Positions 7,973-15,251 of a stretch of DNA of 17,952 nucleotides are shown here, one piece after another. Under the pieces are notes generated by a model, which saw nothing but the letters and a program-made list of their open reading frames with translations, searched no databases and was not told where the DNA came from. The DNA is from Actinomycetes bacterium (lineage in GTDB: Bacteria > Actinomycetota > Acidimicrobiia > Acidimicrobiales > RAAP-2), in assembly GCA_021777285.1 (NCBI GenBank), contig JAJYDR010000037.1:1-17952 (forward strand). Reading direction: 5' to 3'. A program made the translations under genes and the position numbers. The stretch's first letter is position 1; each line of letters starts with the position of its first letter.

Positions 7973-8219
7973 GGACCGAACTCGTGTTCCCACTCGAATC
8001 CGTGACCTGGCGATCCAGCGAGTGGCGATTCGTACCAATCGAACCCCGCGAGACACCGAACACCACAGCCGACACCACAAAACCAAACGCCCCGACAATC
8101 ATGAGTATCACTCCGATTGTTGAAAAGCGAAAACCTTGACCCTGATAGGTGATGGCCCAATACATAATGGCCCCTGCGGCGACCGCAATAGAGCTAAAAA
8201 CCATTCCGGGAAGTCCCAT
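7956..8219 (-). CDS. Small two-helix membrane protein, DUF6458-like
   Basis: An 87-aa protein with two hydrophobic segments: residues 7-25 (VFSSIAVAAGAIMYWAITY) and about 35-55 (IGVILMIVGAFGFVVSAVVFG), then a polar tail. The second segment with its G-ILMIVG-G pattern matches actinobacterial DUF6458-type membrane proteins, whose function is unknown. It aligns without gaps over about 47 residues with the neighbouring protein at 8473-8742, so the two are probably diverged duplicates. The ribosome-binding site is weak (GGAAAG, 8 nt upstream). An extended -10 promoter lies 74 nt before the start codon, and a hairpin sits in the leader. Confidence 0.75.
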   Translation of the reverse strand: MGLPGMVFSSIAVAAGAIMYWAITYQGQGFRFSTIGVILMIVGAFGFVVSAVVFGVSRGSIGTNRHSLDRQVTDSSGNTSSVHEETK

Positions 8220-8240
8220 CTCAACTACTTTCCATTTCCC

Positions 8241-8257
8241 CTCAGCAAAGTGCTGAG
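8241..8257 (-). promoter_or_regulatory. Leader hairpin of the DUF6458-like gene
   Basis: A perfect 7-bp stem (CTCAGCA / TGCTGAG) closes a 3-nt loop in the predicted 5' leader, 22 nt upstream of the start codon. On the minus-strand RNA it is followed at once by GGGG. It could affect mRNA stability or ribosome access. Confidence 0.45.
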
Positions 8258-8292
8258 TTCGCTAGAAGCGAGGTCCGGACTCCCTGCGCCCG

Positions 8293-8301
8293 ATTATACC
8301 A
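8293..8301 (-). promoter_or_regulatory. Extended -10 promoter of the DUF6458-like gene
   Basis: The minus strand reads TGGTATAAT, a perfect extended -10 element (TG, one base, TATAAT). No good -35 is present, as expected for this promoter type. The predicted start of transcription is near 8286, giving a leader of about 67 nt. A nearly identical element (TGGTAAAAT) lies at the same distance before the paralogue at 8742. The 8302-8472 stretch further upstream is AT-rich and shows no gene. Confidence 0.6.
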
Positions 8302-8472
8302 TCATTTCCAATCTATATCACGAAATTCGGTAAAGGTTATTTACCGCATATTTCCTATCTTGAACGTCAAGTACTACGCTTAAGGTTCATCGCGGCACAT
8401 TGCATGAATACCGCCCGCTCCATCGTTAAGTCAACAACTTCGTCGCGACGCAGATTCACGACAATAGCTGGG

Positions 8473-8742
8473 TCAACTTTCGCGTCTCGACTCCCCAGTT
8501 GAGATTGAATCCTGCTCTGTTCTACTCATCTCGGTGATCATGGTATGCAGCTCATGCTTCTTGGCCACTCGGTAGACAATCAACTCCCCTATAACCGCCA
8601 GAAGACCAACTATTCCAATAATGATCAGGACTAATGAAAGCGGCGAATAGTGCGAACTGCCACTTATCGCTACCGATGCCCAATTCACTACCGTAGCAAG
8701 CGTTCCAGTAACTATTGCAAATGATGTCGTAATGTTGCTCAT
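8473..8742 (-). CDS. Small two-helix membrane protein, paralogue of the DUF6458-like protein
   Basis: An 89-aa protein with hydrophobic segments at about 7-27 (SFAIVTGTLATVVNWASVAI) and 34-57 (PLSLVLIIIGIVGLLAVIGELIVY), then a charged tail. I start it at the second of two in-frame ATGs (8742). GGGAGG then stands 8 nt upstream, while it would be only 2 nt before the first ATG (8748). This start also aligns Met1 with Met1 of the 87-aa neighbour. Conserved positions between the two include Phe8, Trp21-Ala22, Ser33, Leu39, Ile41, Gly43 and Gly46. Function unknown. Confidence 0.7.
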   Translation of the reverse strand: MSNITTSFAIVTGTLATVVNWASVAISGSSHYSPLSLVLIIIGIVGLLAVIGELIVYRVAKKHELHTMITEMSRTEQDSISTGESRRES

Positions 8743-8760
8743 GAGCATTTCCTCCCGTAC

Positions 8761-8801
8761 ACGGCGTCACCAAGTGCACTATTCGACGACAATGACGCCG
8801 T
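8761..8801 (-). promoter_or_regulatory. Inverted repeat in the leader of the 89-aa membrane protein gene
   Basis: ACGGCGTC (8761-8768) and GACGCCGT (8794-8801) are perfect 8-bp arms with a 25-nt spacer, and pairing resumes beyond one mismatch. In the RNA the stem ends 4 nt before the ribosome-binding site GGGAGG. The same geometry (8-bp arms, 25-nt spacer, next to the ribosome-binding site) recurs at 15252-15292. Confidence 0.5.
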
Positions 8802-8815
8802 ATAATTATGGAGCC

Positions 8816-8824
8816 ATTTTACCA
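8816..8824 (-). promoter_or_regulatory. Extended -10 promoter of the 89-aa membrane protein gene
   Basis: The minus strand reads TGGTAAAAT, matching 8 of 9 bases of the element before the paralogous gene. The -10 to start-codon distance is 74 nt, the same as for that gene. No clear -35 is visible. Confidence 0.55.
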
Positions 8825-8850
8825 GTAATCGCATCGCAATTGCCCGGCAG

Positions 8851-8872
8851 GCGATGTGAACGCTTACATCGC
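8851..8872. repeat. Hairpin in the intergenic region
   Basis: GCGATGT (8851-8857) pairs with ACATCGC (8866-8872). On the plus strand two further pairs, one of them G-U, leave a 4-nt loop. It lies between the GAF-ANTAR gene end and the promoter of the next minus-strand gene, where a terminator would be expected, but there is no T-run. Confidence 0.4.
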
Positions 8873-9024
8873 TCACGAAATACCAGTTCAACGTTCGAAT
8901 CGGCAAAAATCAGTTAGCGCTGTTCTGAACCATCTAGCCGAGAAACTACGGGTTCAAGCAGTCCGGGCAACGACACCGGGCTTGTCGCAATCCCGTCCCG
9001 ATGCCCAGTGGGTGACCTTCCTCC

Positions 9025-9051
9025 ACATCGTGGTGCAACGCATCACGATGT
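9025..9051. terminator. 12-bp stem-loop over the stop codon of the GAF-ANTAR gene
   Basis: ACATCGTG and CACGATGT form perfect 8-bp outer arms. Inside them one G-U pair (A-C mismatch on the minus strand) and TGC/GCA close a 3-nt loop. The stop codon of the GAF-ANTAR gene lies in one arm. It is a likely end-of-operon structure without a T-run. In the rest of the 8825-9024 gap I see only the 8851-8872 hairpin. Confidence 0.5.
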
Positions 9052-9783
9052 CGCTTTGGTGGCAGGTTGATCGAGAGTCGCTATTGGGATCGAACCGTTC
9101 ACGACCATGGTGGCGAGGTCCGTGAGCCGATAATTATGGCCTCGCGCGTGGGACCGCAATTGATCGAACGCCGCATCCATGTCGCACCGCGACGCTTGAG
9201 CAATCTTCCCTTTCGCCTGTTCGATAATGATCCGACTGTTGAGGGCGTAGTTCAGCTGATCGTTGACTCGTTGTGCGTTTAACGAGATCTGGTGCTGCAA
9301 AATAGCAATCGTCGCTATGTCTGCAAGCCCTTGTGCGACAATTATGTCCTCGTTCGAAACTGCGCCAGCATGCACTCGGAAGAGATTCAGCGCTCCGAGC
9401 GTCCTTCCGCGGAGTCGCATTGGCAGGCAGTGGACTGCGTGGAAGCCCAACTCGATCGCTCGTGGCGTAAACGCTGGCCACCGTGCATCCGGCACGCTGA
9501 GCGAATCACTGATAACCGCCTCACCGCTCGTGAAGCAATCGACACACGGCCCCTCGTTCGATTGGATTTGGAAGAGTTCGAGGACACGCATCGATTCACT
9601 CGAAGACGCCACGAACTGGAGTTCACCTCCGGGCAACGCCAGCATCACTCCCGCGGCGTCCACGTCGATGGCCTCCACGCTGCGATAACTCAACACCGTC
9701 AGGATGTCAATCACGTCGAAGTTGTCGACCAGATTATCCGCCAATTCAACCAACGTCGCCACTACTAGCGATTCTCTAGCCAT
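9043..9783 (-). CDS. GAF-ANTAR regulator (second of two)
   Basis: A 246-aa protein with a GAF sensor domain (about 19-163, with the NEGPCVDCF segment) and a C-terminal ANTAR domain (about 176-230: RIIIEQAKGKIAQASRCDM, then AFDQLRSHARGHNYRLTDLA). ANTAR domains bind hairpin RNA and prevent transcription termination. GAF domains bind small ligands or sense redox state. The ATG at 9783 is preferred over the one at 9807 because AAAGGGG lies between them, about 8 nt upstream of 9783. The second conserved cysteine of EGPCVDC is absent from its paralogue. It follows the first GAF-ANTAR gene by 84 bp on the same strand. No phospho-acceptor receiver domain is present, so control is probably by ligand. 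Confidence 0.88.
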   Translation of the reverse strand: MARESLVVATLVELADNLVDNFDVIDILTVLSYRSVEAIDVDAAGVMLALPGGELQFVASSSESMRVLELFQIQSNEGPCVDCFTSGEAVISDSLSVPDARWPAFTPRAIELGFHAVHCLPMRLRGRTLGALNLFRVHAGAVSNEDIIVAQGLADIATIAILQHQISLNAQRVNDQLNYALNSRIIIEQAKGKIAQASRCDMDAAFDQLRSHARGHNYRLTDLATMVVNGSIPIATLDQPATKATS

Positions 9784-9867
9784 GATGCAACCCCTTTCGC
9801 CACGCACCCGCCAATCGCCTCAATCCATCATTACTACGAGCCAGCACTTCCATCACCATCCCTTTTC

Positions 9868-10647
9868 TCACGAACTCCACGTGCGGTCGCTTACCTCGTA
9901 GTGGATCTGGCGCGCGACTACCAGCGCCGCTAGTTCCTCGAGGCTCATGTCACTTGTGTAGGCGTGCATTCGTAACGTGACCAGCGCATCCTTGATAGAC
10001 ATAGCACCTTGAACTGCCACCATTCCCGTCGCTTGGTGCACGGAGAACTCAAACGTCGTGGAATTTCGAAGCTCCGCTGAAAGATTCCCCCGATCGGCAC
10101 CGGACTGCATCGCAAGGACGGATCGTCCGATCACTGACGCCATGAGGTAACCGTCGGACCGCTGCGACTCACTCAACTCCCCTGGTTGGTCGCGGTACAG
10201 GCCAAGAGCCCCAAATTGGATAGCGCCAATTCGAACTGGGAACCCGAACACCGCTCTCGCGCCGATAGCCAAGGCAAGCGGGGCATAAAGCAACAGATCA
10301 TCGCCGATTGGTGCTGATAGATCAGGCTCATCGACAGCGGCCTCCGAGCGAAGTGACGTAATGCACGGACCCTCACCCAACGTCACTTCAAGATTCAGTA
10401 ACAATCGCGCAACCTCATCCGATGCGCAAAAAGGCGTAATCGGCGCGTCACCTGCGTCGAGGGAAATTCCAGCGCCGCTCAACTGAACGATGTTCTTCGC
10501 AACTATGCACAGCGACTCGCCGCCACCCTCTCGATCGAGGCGCGCCATGTGGTCATAGATCGCGATAAGTCGCTCCGTTGATTTCACGACGGGAGCGTTT
10601 TCACTATCAAGTCCCAGCAACGACTTCGTAGTTAGCCTGCGAGCCAC
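9868..10647 (-). CDS. GAF-ANTAR regulator (first of two)
   Basis: A 259-aa protein with a GAF domain (about 26-182, with VTLGEGPCITSLRSEAAV and a FGFPVRIGAIQFGALGLY core strand) and an ANTAR RNA-binding domain (about 196-246: FEFSVHQATGMVAVQG, then ALVTLRMHAYTSDMSLEELA). The domain order and lengths match the second copy, but identity is low, so the duplication is old or the genes were recruited separately. The GTG at 10647 is the longest start and lacks a clear ribosome-binding site; a later start before residue 20 is possible. It begins 51 bp after the GH130 gene on the same strand and may share its transcript. Role predicted: a ligand-responsive antiterminator. Confidence 0.86.
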   Translation of the reverse strand: MARRLTTKSLLGLDSENAPVVKSTERLIAIYDHMARLDREGGGESLCIVAKNIVQLSGAGISLDAGDAPITPFCASDEVARLLLNLEVTLGEGPCITSLRSEAAVDEPDLSAPIGDDLLLYAPLALAIGARAVFGFPVRIGAIQFGALGLYRDQPGELSESQRSDGYLMASVIGRSVLAMQSGADRGNLSAELRNSTTFEFSVHQATGMVAVQGAMSIKDALVTLRMHAYTSDMSLEELAALVVARQIHYEVSDRTWSS

Positions 10648-10698
10648 TGGCTTGGCTAACCCGGCGGAGAGCTTGCCCCACGATTGGACTCAGTGCCA

Positions 10699-12180
10699 TC
10701 ATTCGCTCCACGCGTTGACGGGTTCAAATGCAGCCAACAACTCAGCGATGTTGTACGTGGCGAAACCAATGGACTGATCGGCGATACCGTACGGCATGTA
10801 GAGGGTCCCGCGGTGAACGATCGAGCCGCACGAATAGACCACGTTGGGTACGTAACCGTCCTGTTCGTCGTCCGCCGGTATCAACAATGGTCGCGGCAGC
10901 TGGGCGATGACCTTGCTCGGATCATCGCGGTCTAGTAACAGCGCACCGATTCCGTAGGTGCGCATCGGACCGACCCCGTGGTAGATGACGAGCCAGCCTT
11001 CGTCCAATTCGATCGGCGAACCGCAATTGCCCAGCTGCAGGATCTCCCACGGGAGTCGTGGCCGGTGTGCTGTCACCGTTGATTCCCACTCGTGCACGTC
11101 GGTCGAGAACGTGACCGCGTTGGACTCTCGGTCGTGACGTGAGAGCGCAACGTACTCACCGTTTACCTTGCGCGGAAAGAGGGCGAGCCCTTTGTTCTGC
11201 GCCGCGCGACCCGCAAGCGGCGACGAGACAAAGGTTATGAAGTCAGTGGTCTCAAGCAGCTGCTGAGAAACAGACAGGCCGTCAAACGCCGTGTAGGTCG
11301 CGTAGTAGACCACCTCGTCACCGTCTTCGAAGCGGACGAATCGGGCGTCTTCCATCCCACTGGACTCGTTTGGCGCAGTCGGCCAGAGAACTCGCCTAGA
11401 GAGGTCGATCGAGTCCTCGAACACAGCGCGATAGAAACTCGCCGCAATGAGGTGAAGAAGGCGAGCTACTTCAGAAACATTGAGCCGAGTGTCGCTCTGT
11501 GTCTCGAGCTTGGCAATCGCAGCCTTGAGGTCAGTGAAGTCAAACGTCTCTTCGAGGGCATCGAGGACCGTTGCGGCCGTCTCTCCATCGTTGCCGACGT
11601 CGCGAAGCAACGCGTGAAACGACGTGCGTCGTAGAGTTGATGATGATGTGGTGGCCACCACGGGGAAGGGATGGGCCTCATTGATCGTGAGTTGACCCGT
11701 CGAGTCGATCACGCCAGTTCGAAAGACGATTGACGAACGATGACCCTCTCCAATTGCTCGATAGCTCAACACGACTCGAAGTTGATCTTCCGCCATGCCC
11801 GACTGATTCGGGTGCTCGACGAGACTCGGATTACAGATGGCGGCGCCTTCGATCGCGTATTCGTGTGTGAATGCAGCACCGAGCAGCCGGCGTCGATTCA
11901 ATGAGACCACGTCGGCGACGTAGTCGATCACCCGATCCGCGTGCGTGTCGAAAACCTCCGTCAAGTTCTGGTGGCGATGTTCGAAGCGCGTCAAGAGCTC
12001 GGCGAGCTCACCTTCAACCTCGGTCTCGCTGAGCGCGAGCACCCGTTCGACCGTGCTCGATGCACGTGACTCACTGCCGCCGACCAGCTCCTGACCTGGG
12101 ACAAACAGTCGTGACACGACGCGCGACGGATTCAGACGCAGCCGGACCGGCTGTCTTGTCGCAAGTCCCATGTCCCTCAT
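10699..12180 (-). CDS. GH130-family glycosidase/mannoside phosphorylase-like protein
   Basis: A 493-aa protein whose C-terminal half is a five-bladed propeller of the GH130 type, a family of beta-mannoside phosphorylases and hydrolases. Motifs are GMEDAR (275-280, expected site of the catalytic Asp), NKGLALFPRKVNGEYVALSRHD (329-350) and NCGSPIELDEGWLVIYHGVG (385-404). The protein is longer than the classic phosphorylases (about 330-350 aa). Its first 260 residues include NPSLVEH and VLSYRAIGEGHRSSIVFRTG and form an extra domain seen in a long GH130 subgroup. The ATG overlaps the stop of the upstream gene as ATGA, so translation is coupled. With the glycosyltransferase it suggests synthesis and trimming of a mannose-containing glycan. 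Phosphorylase or hydrolase action cannot be decided here. Confidence 0.85.
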   Translation of the reverse strand: MRDMGLATRQPVRLRLNPSRVVSRLFVPGQELVGGSESRASSTVERVLALSETEVEGELAELLTRFEHRHQNLTEVFDTHADRVIDYVADVVSLNRRRLLGAAFTHEYAIEGAAICNPSLVEHPNQSGMAEDQLRVVLSYRAIGEGHRSSIVFRTGVIDSTGQLTINEAHPFPVVATTSSSTLRRTSFHALLRDVGNDGETAATVLDALEETFDFTDLKAAIAKLETQSDTRLNVSEVARLLHLIAASFYRAVFEDSIDLSRRVLWPTAPNESSGMEDARFVRFEDGDEVVYYATYTAFDGLSVSQQLLETTDFITFVSSPLAGRAAQNKGLALFPRKVNGEYVALSRHDRESNAVTFSTDVHEWESTVTAHRPRLPWEILQLGNCGSPIELDEGWLVIYHGVGPMRTYGIGALLLDRDDPSKVIAQLPRPLLIPADDEQDGYVPNVVYSCGSIVHRGTLYMPYGIADQSIGFATYNIAELLAAFEPVNAWSE

Positions 12181-13196
12181 GTGAAACTCAGTGCGAATCG
12201 ACGAGCGTGCTGCAACGTGCTGAGCAGCGCCACCGTGGACTCCGTTCCTTGGTTGAGATTGGGACCGTGCGGAGTCAATCCGTCGTACCCGCCGCCGCTA
12301 GTCATATCGAACATCACCGCATCGGCATCGTTGTCACCCATGAACCACGCGACCGCTCGGTCTAACCCGGTTAGCCATTGTCGGTCACCAGCGACGTCGT
12401 ACGCCCGAACGCACGCCTCGGCGATGGCCGCCACCTCAATGGGCTGTTGGTCGAACAGGCGCAAAGGATCACGAGGACCTCTCCCACCAACGGGAGTCAC
12501 AGAAAGATGTCCAGATCGGGTTTCCATAGCGAGCAACCAATGTAATTGACGCAAGCCCATCCGAAGGAGTCGCCCGTCCCCGAGCCAGGAACCGGCGGCG
12601 ATCACCGCTTCGGCCAATGCCGCGTTGGCGTAGGTGAGCCGGCCCTCCGGCCACTGCCAGTCTCGCGACACCTCACCTCGATCGAGTACGTTGAGCCCCG
12701 CCATGAGCAAGTCGTGCGCACCACGATTTCCCGGTTCGACGTGAAGCACTTCGACCGCGCCGATCACGGCCCACGCCATAGAACGGGGCCACGATGACCG
12801 AGTCTTCGCGCCACGTTCGAACAGTTGGTGGGCTTCGCTCACGAGGCCAGGGCTCGGCGCCAAAGCGATCGTCGTTCCCAACGCCCACATCGCGCGGCCC
12901 CAACAGTCCTCCGTTGACGGCTCACCCCACCAGGCGCCACTAACCAATCGCCGATTCGTGAATTCGCCGCTCGGTGCCTGAGCGAGCCGGAGAAACTCCA
13001 TCGAGGACTCGGCAAGTCGAAGTAGCGCTCCCGTGACGAGTGGCTCGCGCACCACCACCAGCAGCACGCGGGCGACGTCGTCTGTGCAGTACCCATGCTC
13101 AACGCGAGCGACGTCGTGGTCCGCGTGCTCGAACGTACCAAACGGACCCGTCATCGCGAGCAAATGAGAGAAGTTCGGTGACGGGACTGCGATCAT
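12177..13196 (-). CDS. Glycan-cluster (alpha/alpha) toroid-like protein
   Basis: A 339-aa protein rich in paired amphipathic helices. The motifs HGYCTDDVARVLL (34-46), CWGRAMWALG, WPEGRLTYANAALAEA, FDQQPIEVAAIAEACVRAYD and NQGTESTVALL (315-325) are those of proteins found next to, or fused with, glycosyltransferases in several phyla. The fold is expected to be an (alpha/alpha) barrel like glycoside hydrolases, with acidic residues in CTDD and NQGTES as candidate active-site residues. No activity is established. I start it at the ATG at 13196, which overlaps the upstream stop as ATGA; the frame further upstream is shadow of the glycosyltransferase gene. It is the middle gene of a coupled three-gene operon. 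Confidence 0.8.
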   Translation of the reverse strand: MIAVPSPNFSHLLAMTGPFGTFEHADHDVARVEHGYCTDDVARVLLVVVREPLVTGALLRLAESSMEFLRLAQAPSGEFTNRRLVSGAWWGEPSTEDCWGRAMWALGTTIALAPSPGLVSEAHQLFERGAKTRSSWPRSMAWAVIGAVEVLHVEPGNRGAHDLLMAGLNVLDRGEVSRDWQWPEGRLTYANAALAEAVIAAGSWLGDGRLLRMGLRQLHWLLAMETRSGHLSVTPVGGRGPRDPLRLFDQQPIEVAAIAEACVRAYDVAGDRQWLTGLDRAVAWFMGDNDADAVMFDMTSGGGYDGLTPHGPNLNQGTESTVALLSTLQHARRFALSFT

Positions 13197-14332
13197 GCGT
13201 CTGCGTTCGCTCGTTGGAGGAACGGGCGAGCGGCGCGAACGTACTGTTCTGCGACCGCGTCCCAACTCAACCCCGGTGCCAGACTGCGGGCTTCGCGGGC
13301 CATAGACGTAGCCAACGCCGGCTCGGTCACGACTCGCCGGATGGCGTCACCAATTGACGCGGGATCACGATGGTTGACGATGATCCCCGCTCCCGTGCCG
13401 AGCAGTTCACGCGAGTGAGGGAACGACGTGGCGATCACCGGTCGACCGGCCGCAATGGCGTCGACCAAGACGCCTGACGTCGCTTGGTCGAACGAGTCGT
13501 ACGGCAGGATCACCGCGTCGGCGCTGGTGATCACCGCGGTCAGGTAGTCGAGGTCGTAGTAGGCATTGTCGAATCGGACAAGGTCACCGACACCGTTAGC
13601 CCTGACACGTTGCTCCAACATGTGTCGATAGACGTCACCCTCGTGCGCGAGGACCTTCGGGTGGGTGCGACCCATCACGAGATACTGCGGTGTCGGAGTG
13701 AGATCCCGGAGACCAGCCATCGCGTCAATCACCCACTCGATGCCCTTACCGGGTCCGATCAAGCCCCACGTCAGCAGCAGGGGCGGCGCGTCGATCTGTC
13801 GATTGGCGACCCCCGAGGTCACAGCGGCGCCGTGTGGAATGACTTCGACCGGCGTGGGGCCGATGTCATTGACCGACTCCAAGACCGAAGCGGCGGCGCG
13901 GGTCATTACCACGATCTGATCGGCCTGGGCGATGACGGCGTTCAAGATGTCCCGTTGGTGCGGTGTTGGATTCGGCAATGCCGTGTGCAACACCACGAGC
14001 TTAGGGACGTGCACACCGTCGAGGACACGAAGGATGTCCGATCCGTCGGTCCCCCCATACAGGCCGTACTCGTGCTGCACGATGGCCGCGTCACAGCGAT
14101 TCAGGGCCTCGATCGCGCCCGTGGCAGTCGACGGATCTGTTGCGATCAGCTCGGCCAACACGGGAAACACTGAAGTCGAGTGCGCCTCGGGCCGATCGAG
14201 CACGCGCACCATGTTCACCGTCGCCCCACGTCGGCGAAGCGCCGTACCGAGTGCCACGGAAAACGTCGCGATTCCGCACGGCGTCGGTGGCGTGCTACTC
14301 AATATTCCATAAGTCGCTTGACTCAATCTCAC
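13193..14332 (-). CDS. GT4 family glycosyltransferase
   Basis: A 379-aa GT-B fold retaining glycosyltransferase. The N-terminal domain opens with TYGILSSTPPTPCGIATFS and contains IVQHEYGLYGG. The C-terminal nucleotide-sugar domain has TWGLIGPGKGIEWVIDAM (188-205), then DAVILPYDS and TSGVLVDAIAAGRPVIATSF (285-304), the usual donor-binding region; Asp replaces Glu in the classic E-x7-E pattern. The GTG at 14332 fits the family N-terminus. GAGGG lies about 10 nt upstream, a loose ribosome-binding site. The open frame extends 82 codons further, but that part lacks family similarity. It leads the operon with the toroid-like and GH130 proteins. The donor is probably GDP-mannose or a similar nucleotide sugar, which is an inference from the GH130 partner. 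Confidence 0.88.
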   Translation of the reverse strand: MRLSQATYGILSSTPPTPCGIATFSVALGTALRRRGATVNMVRVLDRPEAHSTSVFPVLAELIATDPSTATGAIEALNRCDAAIVQHEYGLYGGTDGSDILRVLDGVHVPKLVVLHTALPNPTPHQRDILNAVIAQADQIVVMTRAAASVLESVNDIGPTPVEVIPHGAAVTSGVANRQIDAPPLLLTWGLIGPGKGIEWVIDAMAGLRDLTPTPQYLVMGRTHPKVLAHEGDVYRHMLEQRVRANGVGDLVRFDNAYYDLDYLTAVITSADAVILPYDSFDQATSGVLVDAIAAGRPVIATSFPHSRELLGTGAGIIVNHRDPASIGDAIRRVVTEPALATSMAREARSLAPGLSWDAVAEQYVRAARPFLQRANADA

Positions 14333-14528
14333 GGTTATACCGCCCTCTTCGCTAGGCACCGCTGCGTAATAGTCCGATCTGTTGGTGCAGCCAGTGAGTG
14401 ACGACGCTGCTCTTGCTTGACCGGTTGTGTCCCCGTCGTTATGAACGGGCCAGGGGCCGCGATTGCTCGGCACCCACCACGGCCTCGCCCACCCCAGGTT
14501 CGCTGACGATGATCGCCAGACGGAACCA

Positions 14529-14720
14529 TTATCGAGGCCTCGAATCCGCCACGACTCGCCCAAGTAGCTTGAGCGCAATCATGAGGGAGGCGAGCGCCAG
14601 GATTGTGGTCACGCTCTGAAGCGCGCCGTAGATCGGCGGCGCCACGCGCACGGGCTCTGGTCGCTCGACCGTAGGTGCCGTCGCGGCCTTGATGCCTGTA
14701 AACAAACGGTGCAGCAGCAT
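14529..14720 (-). CDS. Small single-helix membrane protein (63 aa)
   Basis: The ATG at 14720 has GGAG 7 nt upstream; longer frames to 14768 or 14772 lack this. Residues 33-53 (ALQSVTTILALASLMIALKLL) form one transmembrane helix after a basic, Pro-containing N-terminal part (PTVERPEPVRVAPP). No family is recognised. It is reminiscent of small actinobacterial holin-like or phage-shock-type peptides only in size. The ribosome-binding site lies in the 3' arm of a hairpin. The 14333-14528 stretch after it shows no gene and should contain the promoter of the glycan operon. Confidence 0.6.
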   Translation of the reverse strand: MLLHRLFTGIKAATAPTVERPEPVRVAPPIYGALQSVTTILALASLMIALKLLGRVVADSRPR

Positions 14721-14727
14721 TGCTCTT

Positions 14728-14744
14728 CTCCATCTTGCATGGAG
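14728..14744 (-). promoter_or_regulatory. Hairpin sequestering the ribosome-binding site of the 63-aa gene
   Basis: On the minus-strand RNA, CTCCAT and ATGGAG form a perfect 6-bp stem with the 5-nt loop GCAAG. The GGAG of the 3' arm is the ribosome-binding site of the gene starting at 14720. Translation would require melting or a trans factor. Confidence 0.5.
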
Positions 14745-14763
14745 TCGTCTTGCCCGAACGAGT

Positions 14764-14782
14764 GACAATCAAACGGATTGTC
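14764..14782 (-). promoter_or_regulatory. Second leader hairpin upstream of the 63-aa gene
   Basis: GACAATC and GATTGTC form a perfect 7-bp stem around a 5-nt loop, 19 nt upstream of the hairpin that covers the ribosome-binding site. It could be part of a two-hairpin leader or a repressor operator. Confidence 0.45.
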
Positions 14783-14852
14783 CGACCCGAACCCGGCGTC
14801 TCGATAGATGAGGAAATCCTTCCCTCGTTGTCACTCTAATGGCGGTGCCCCA

Positions 14853-15218
14853 TTACCGCACCGGTGAATTCGTGGTGGGTAGCGTCAGCGACGAGTCATC
14901 GTCATCCAGCAACGCGACGAAATCGCCAATCGCGCGGACGCGATCCACGAAATCGGGAATCGGGAGCTGACTGCGAACCTCGTAACGGTTTCGTCGGCCA
15001 CTCTTTGCTCGAATCACGTAGCCCGAACTAATGAGATCGGTGAGAATCCCCTGGACGCGACGCTCCGTGAGGTCGACTGAACGCGCAATGTCACAAAGTC
15101 GGACTTCAGGGTTCTTTGCCACATCGAGCAGGACTCGTGCGTGCTTGGTCAAGAAACTCCACGGCGCATCCGAAATTGGCGTCGGGACCACACTTACCTG
15201 AAGTTTATTTCGTGTCAT
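14853..15218 (-). CDS. Winged-helix transcriptional regulator (MarR/ArsR-like)
   Basis: A 121-aa DNA-binding protein. WSFLTKHARVLLDVAKNPEVR leads into a helix-turn-helix, CDIARSVDLTERRVQGILTDLI (42-63), followed by a wing, SGRRNRYEV (73-81). This compact form is widespread in Actinomycetota and lacks a known ligand domain; the C-terminal 40 residues are acidic (LLDDDDSS). There is no ribosome-binding site. A TACACT hexamer ends 8 nt before the ATG, which fits a leaderless transcript starting at or near the start codon. It diverges from the 50-aa gene at 15303, and the shared 84-bp region contains an 8-bp inverted repeat suited to autoregulation. Confidence 0.82.
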   Translation of the reverse strand: MTRNKLQVSVVPTPISDAPWSFLTKHARVLLDVAKNPEVRLCDIARSVDLTERRVQGILTDLISSGYVIRAKSGRRNRYEVRSQLPIPDFVDRVRAIGDFVALLDDDDSSLTLPTTNSPVR

Positions 15219-15251
15219 CTAGTTCTAGTGTACAGTGGTGTCGCGGTCCTT

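Noticed and set aside
8856..9125. An 89-codon plus-strand frame
   Set aside because: Its start lies in the arm of a hairpin, its ribosome-binding site is weak, and its end is antisense to the GAF-ANTAR gene. No recognisable domain.
14335..14772. A 145-codon minus-strand frame and the 82-codon extension of the glycosyltransferase
   Set aside because: Both overlap the 63-aa membrane protein gene or intergenic DNA and lack ribosome-binding sites or family similarity.
14728..14782. Two-hairpin leader as a classic ANTAR target
   Set aside because: The loops are five bases, not six, and lack the A and G at the expected loop positions, so I do not call it an ANTAR RNA motif.
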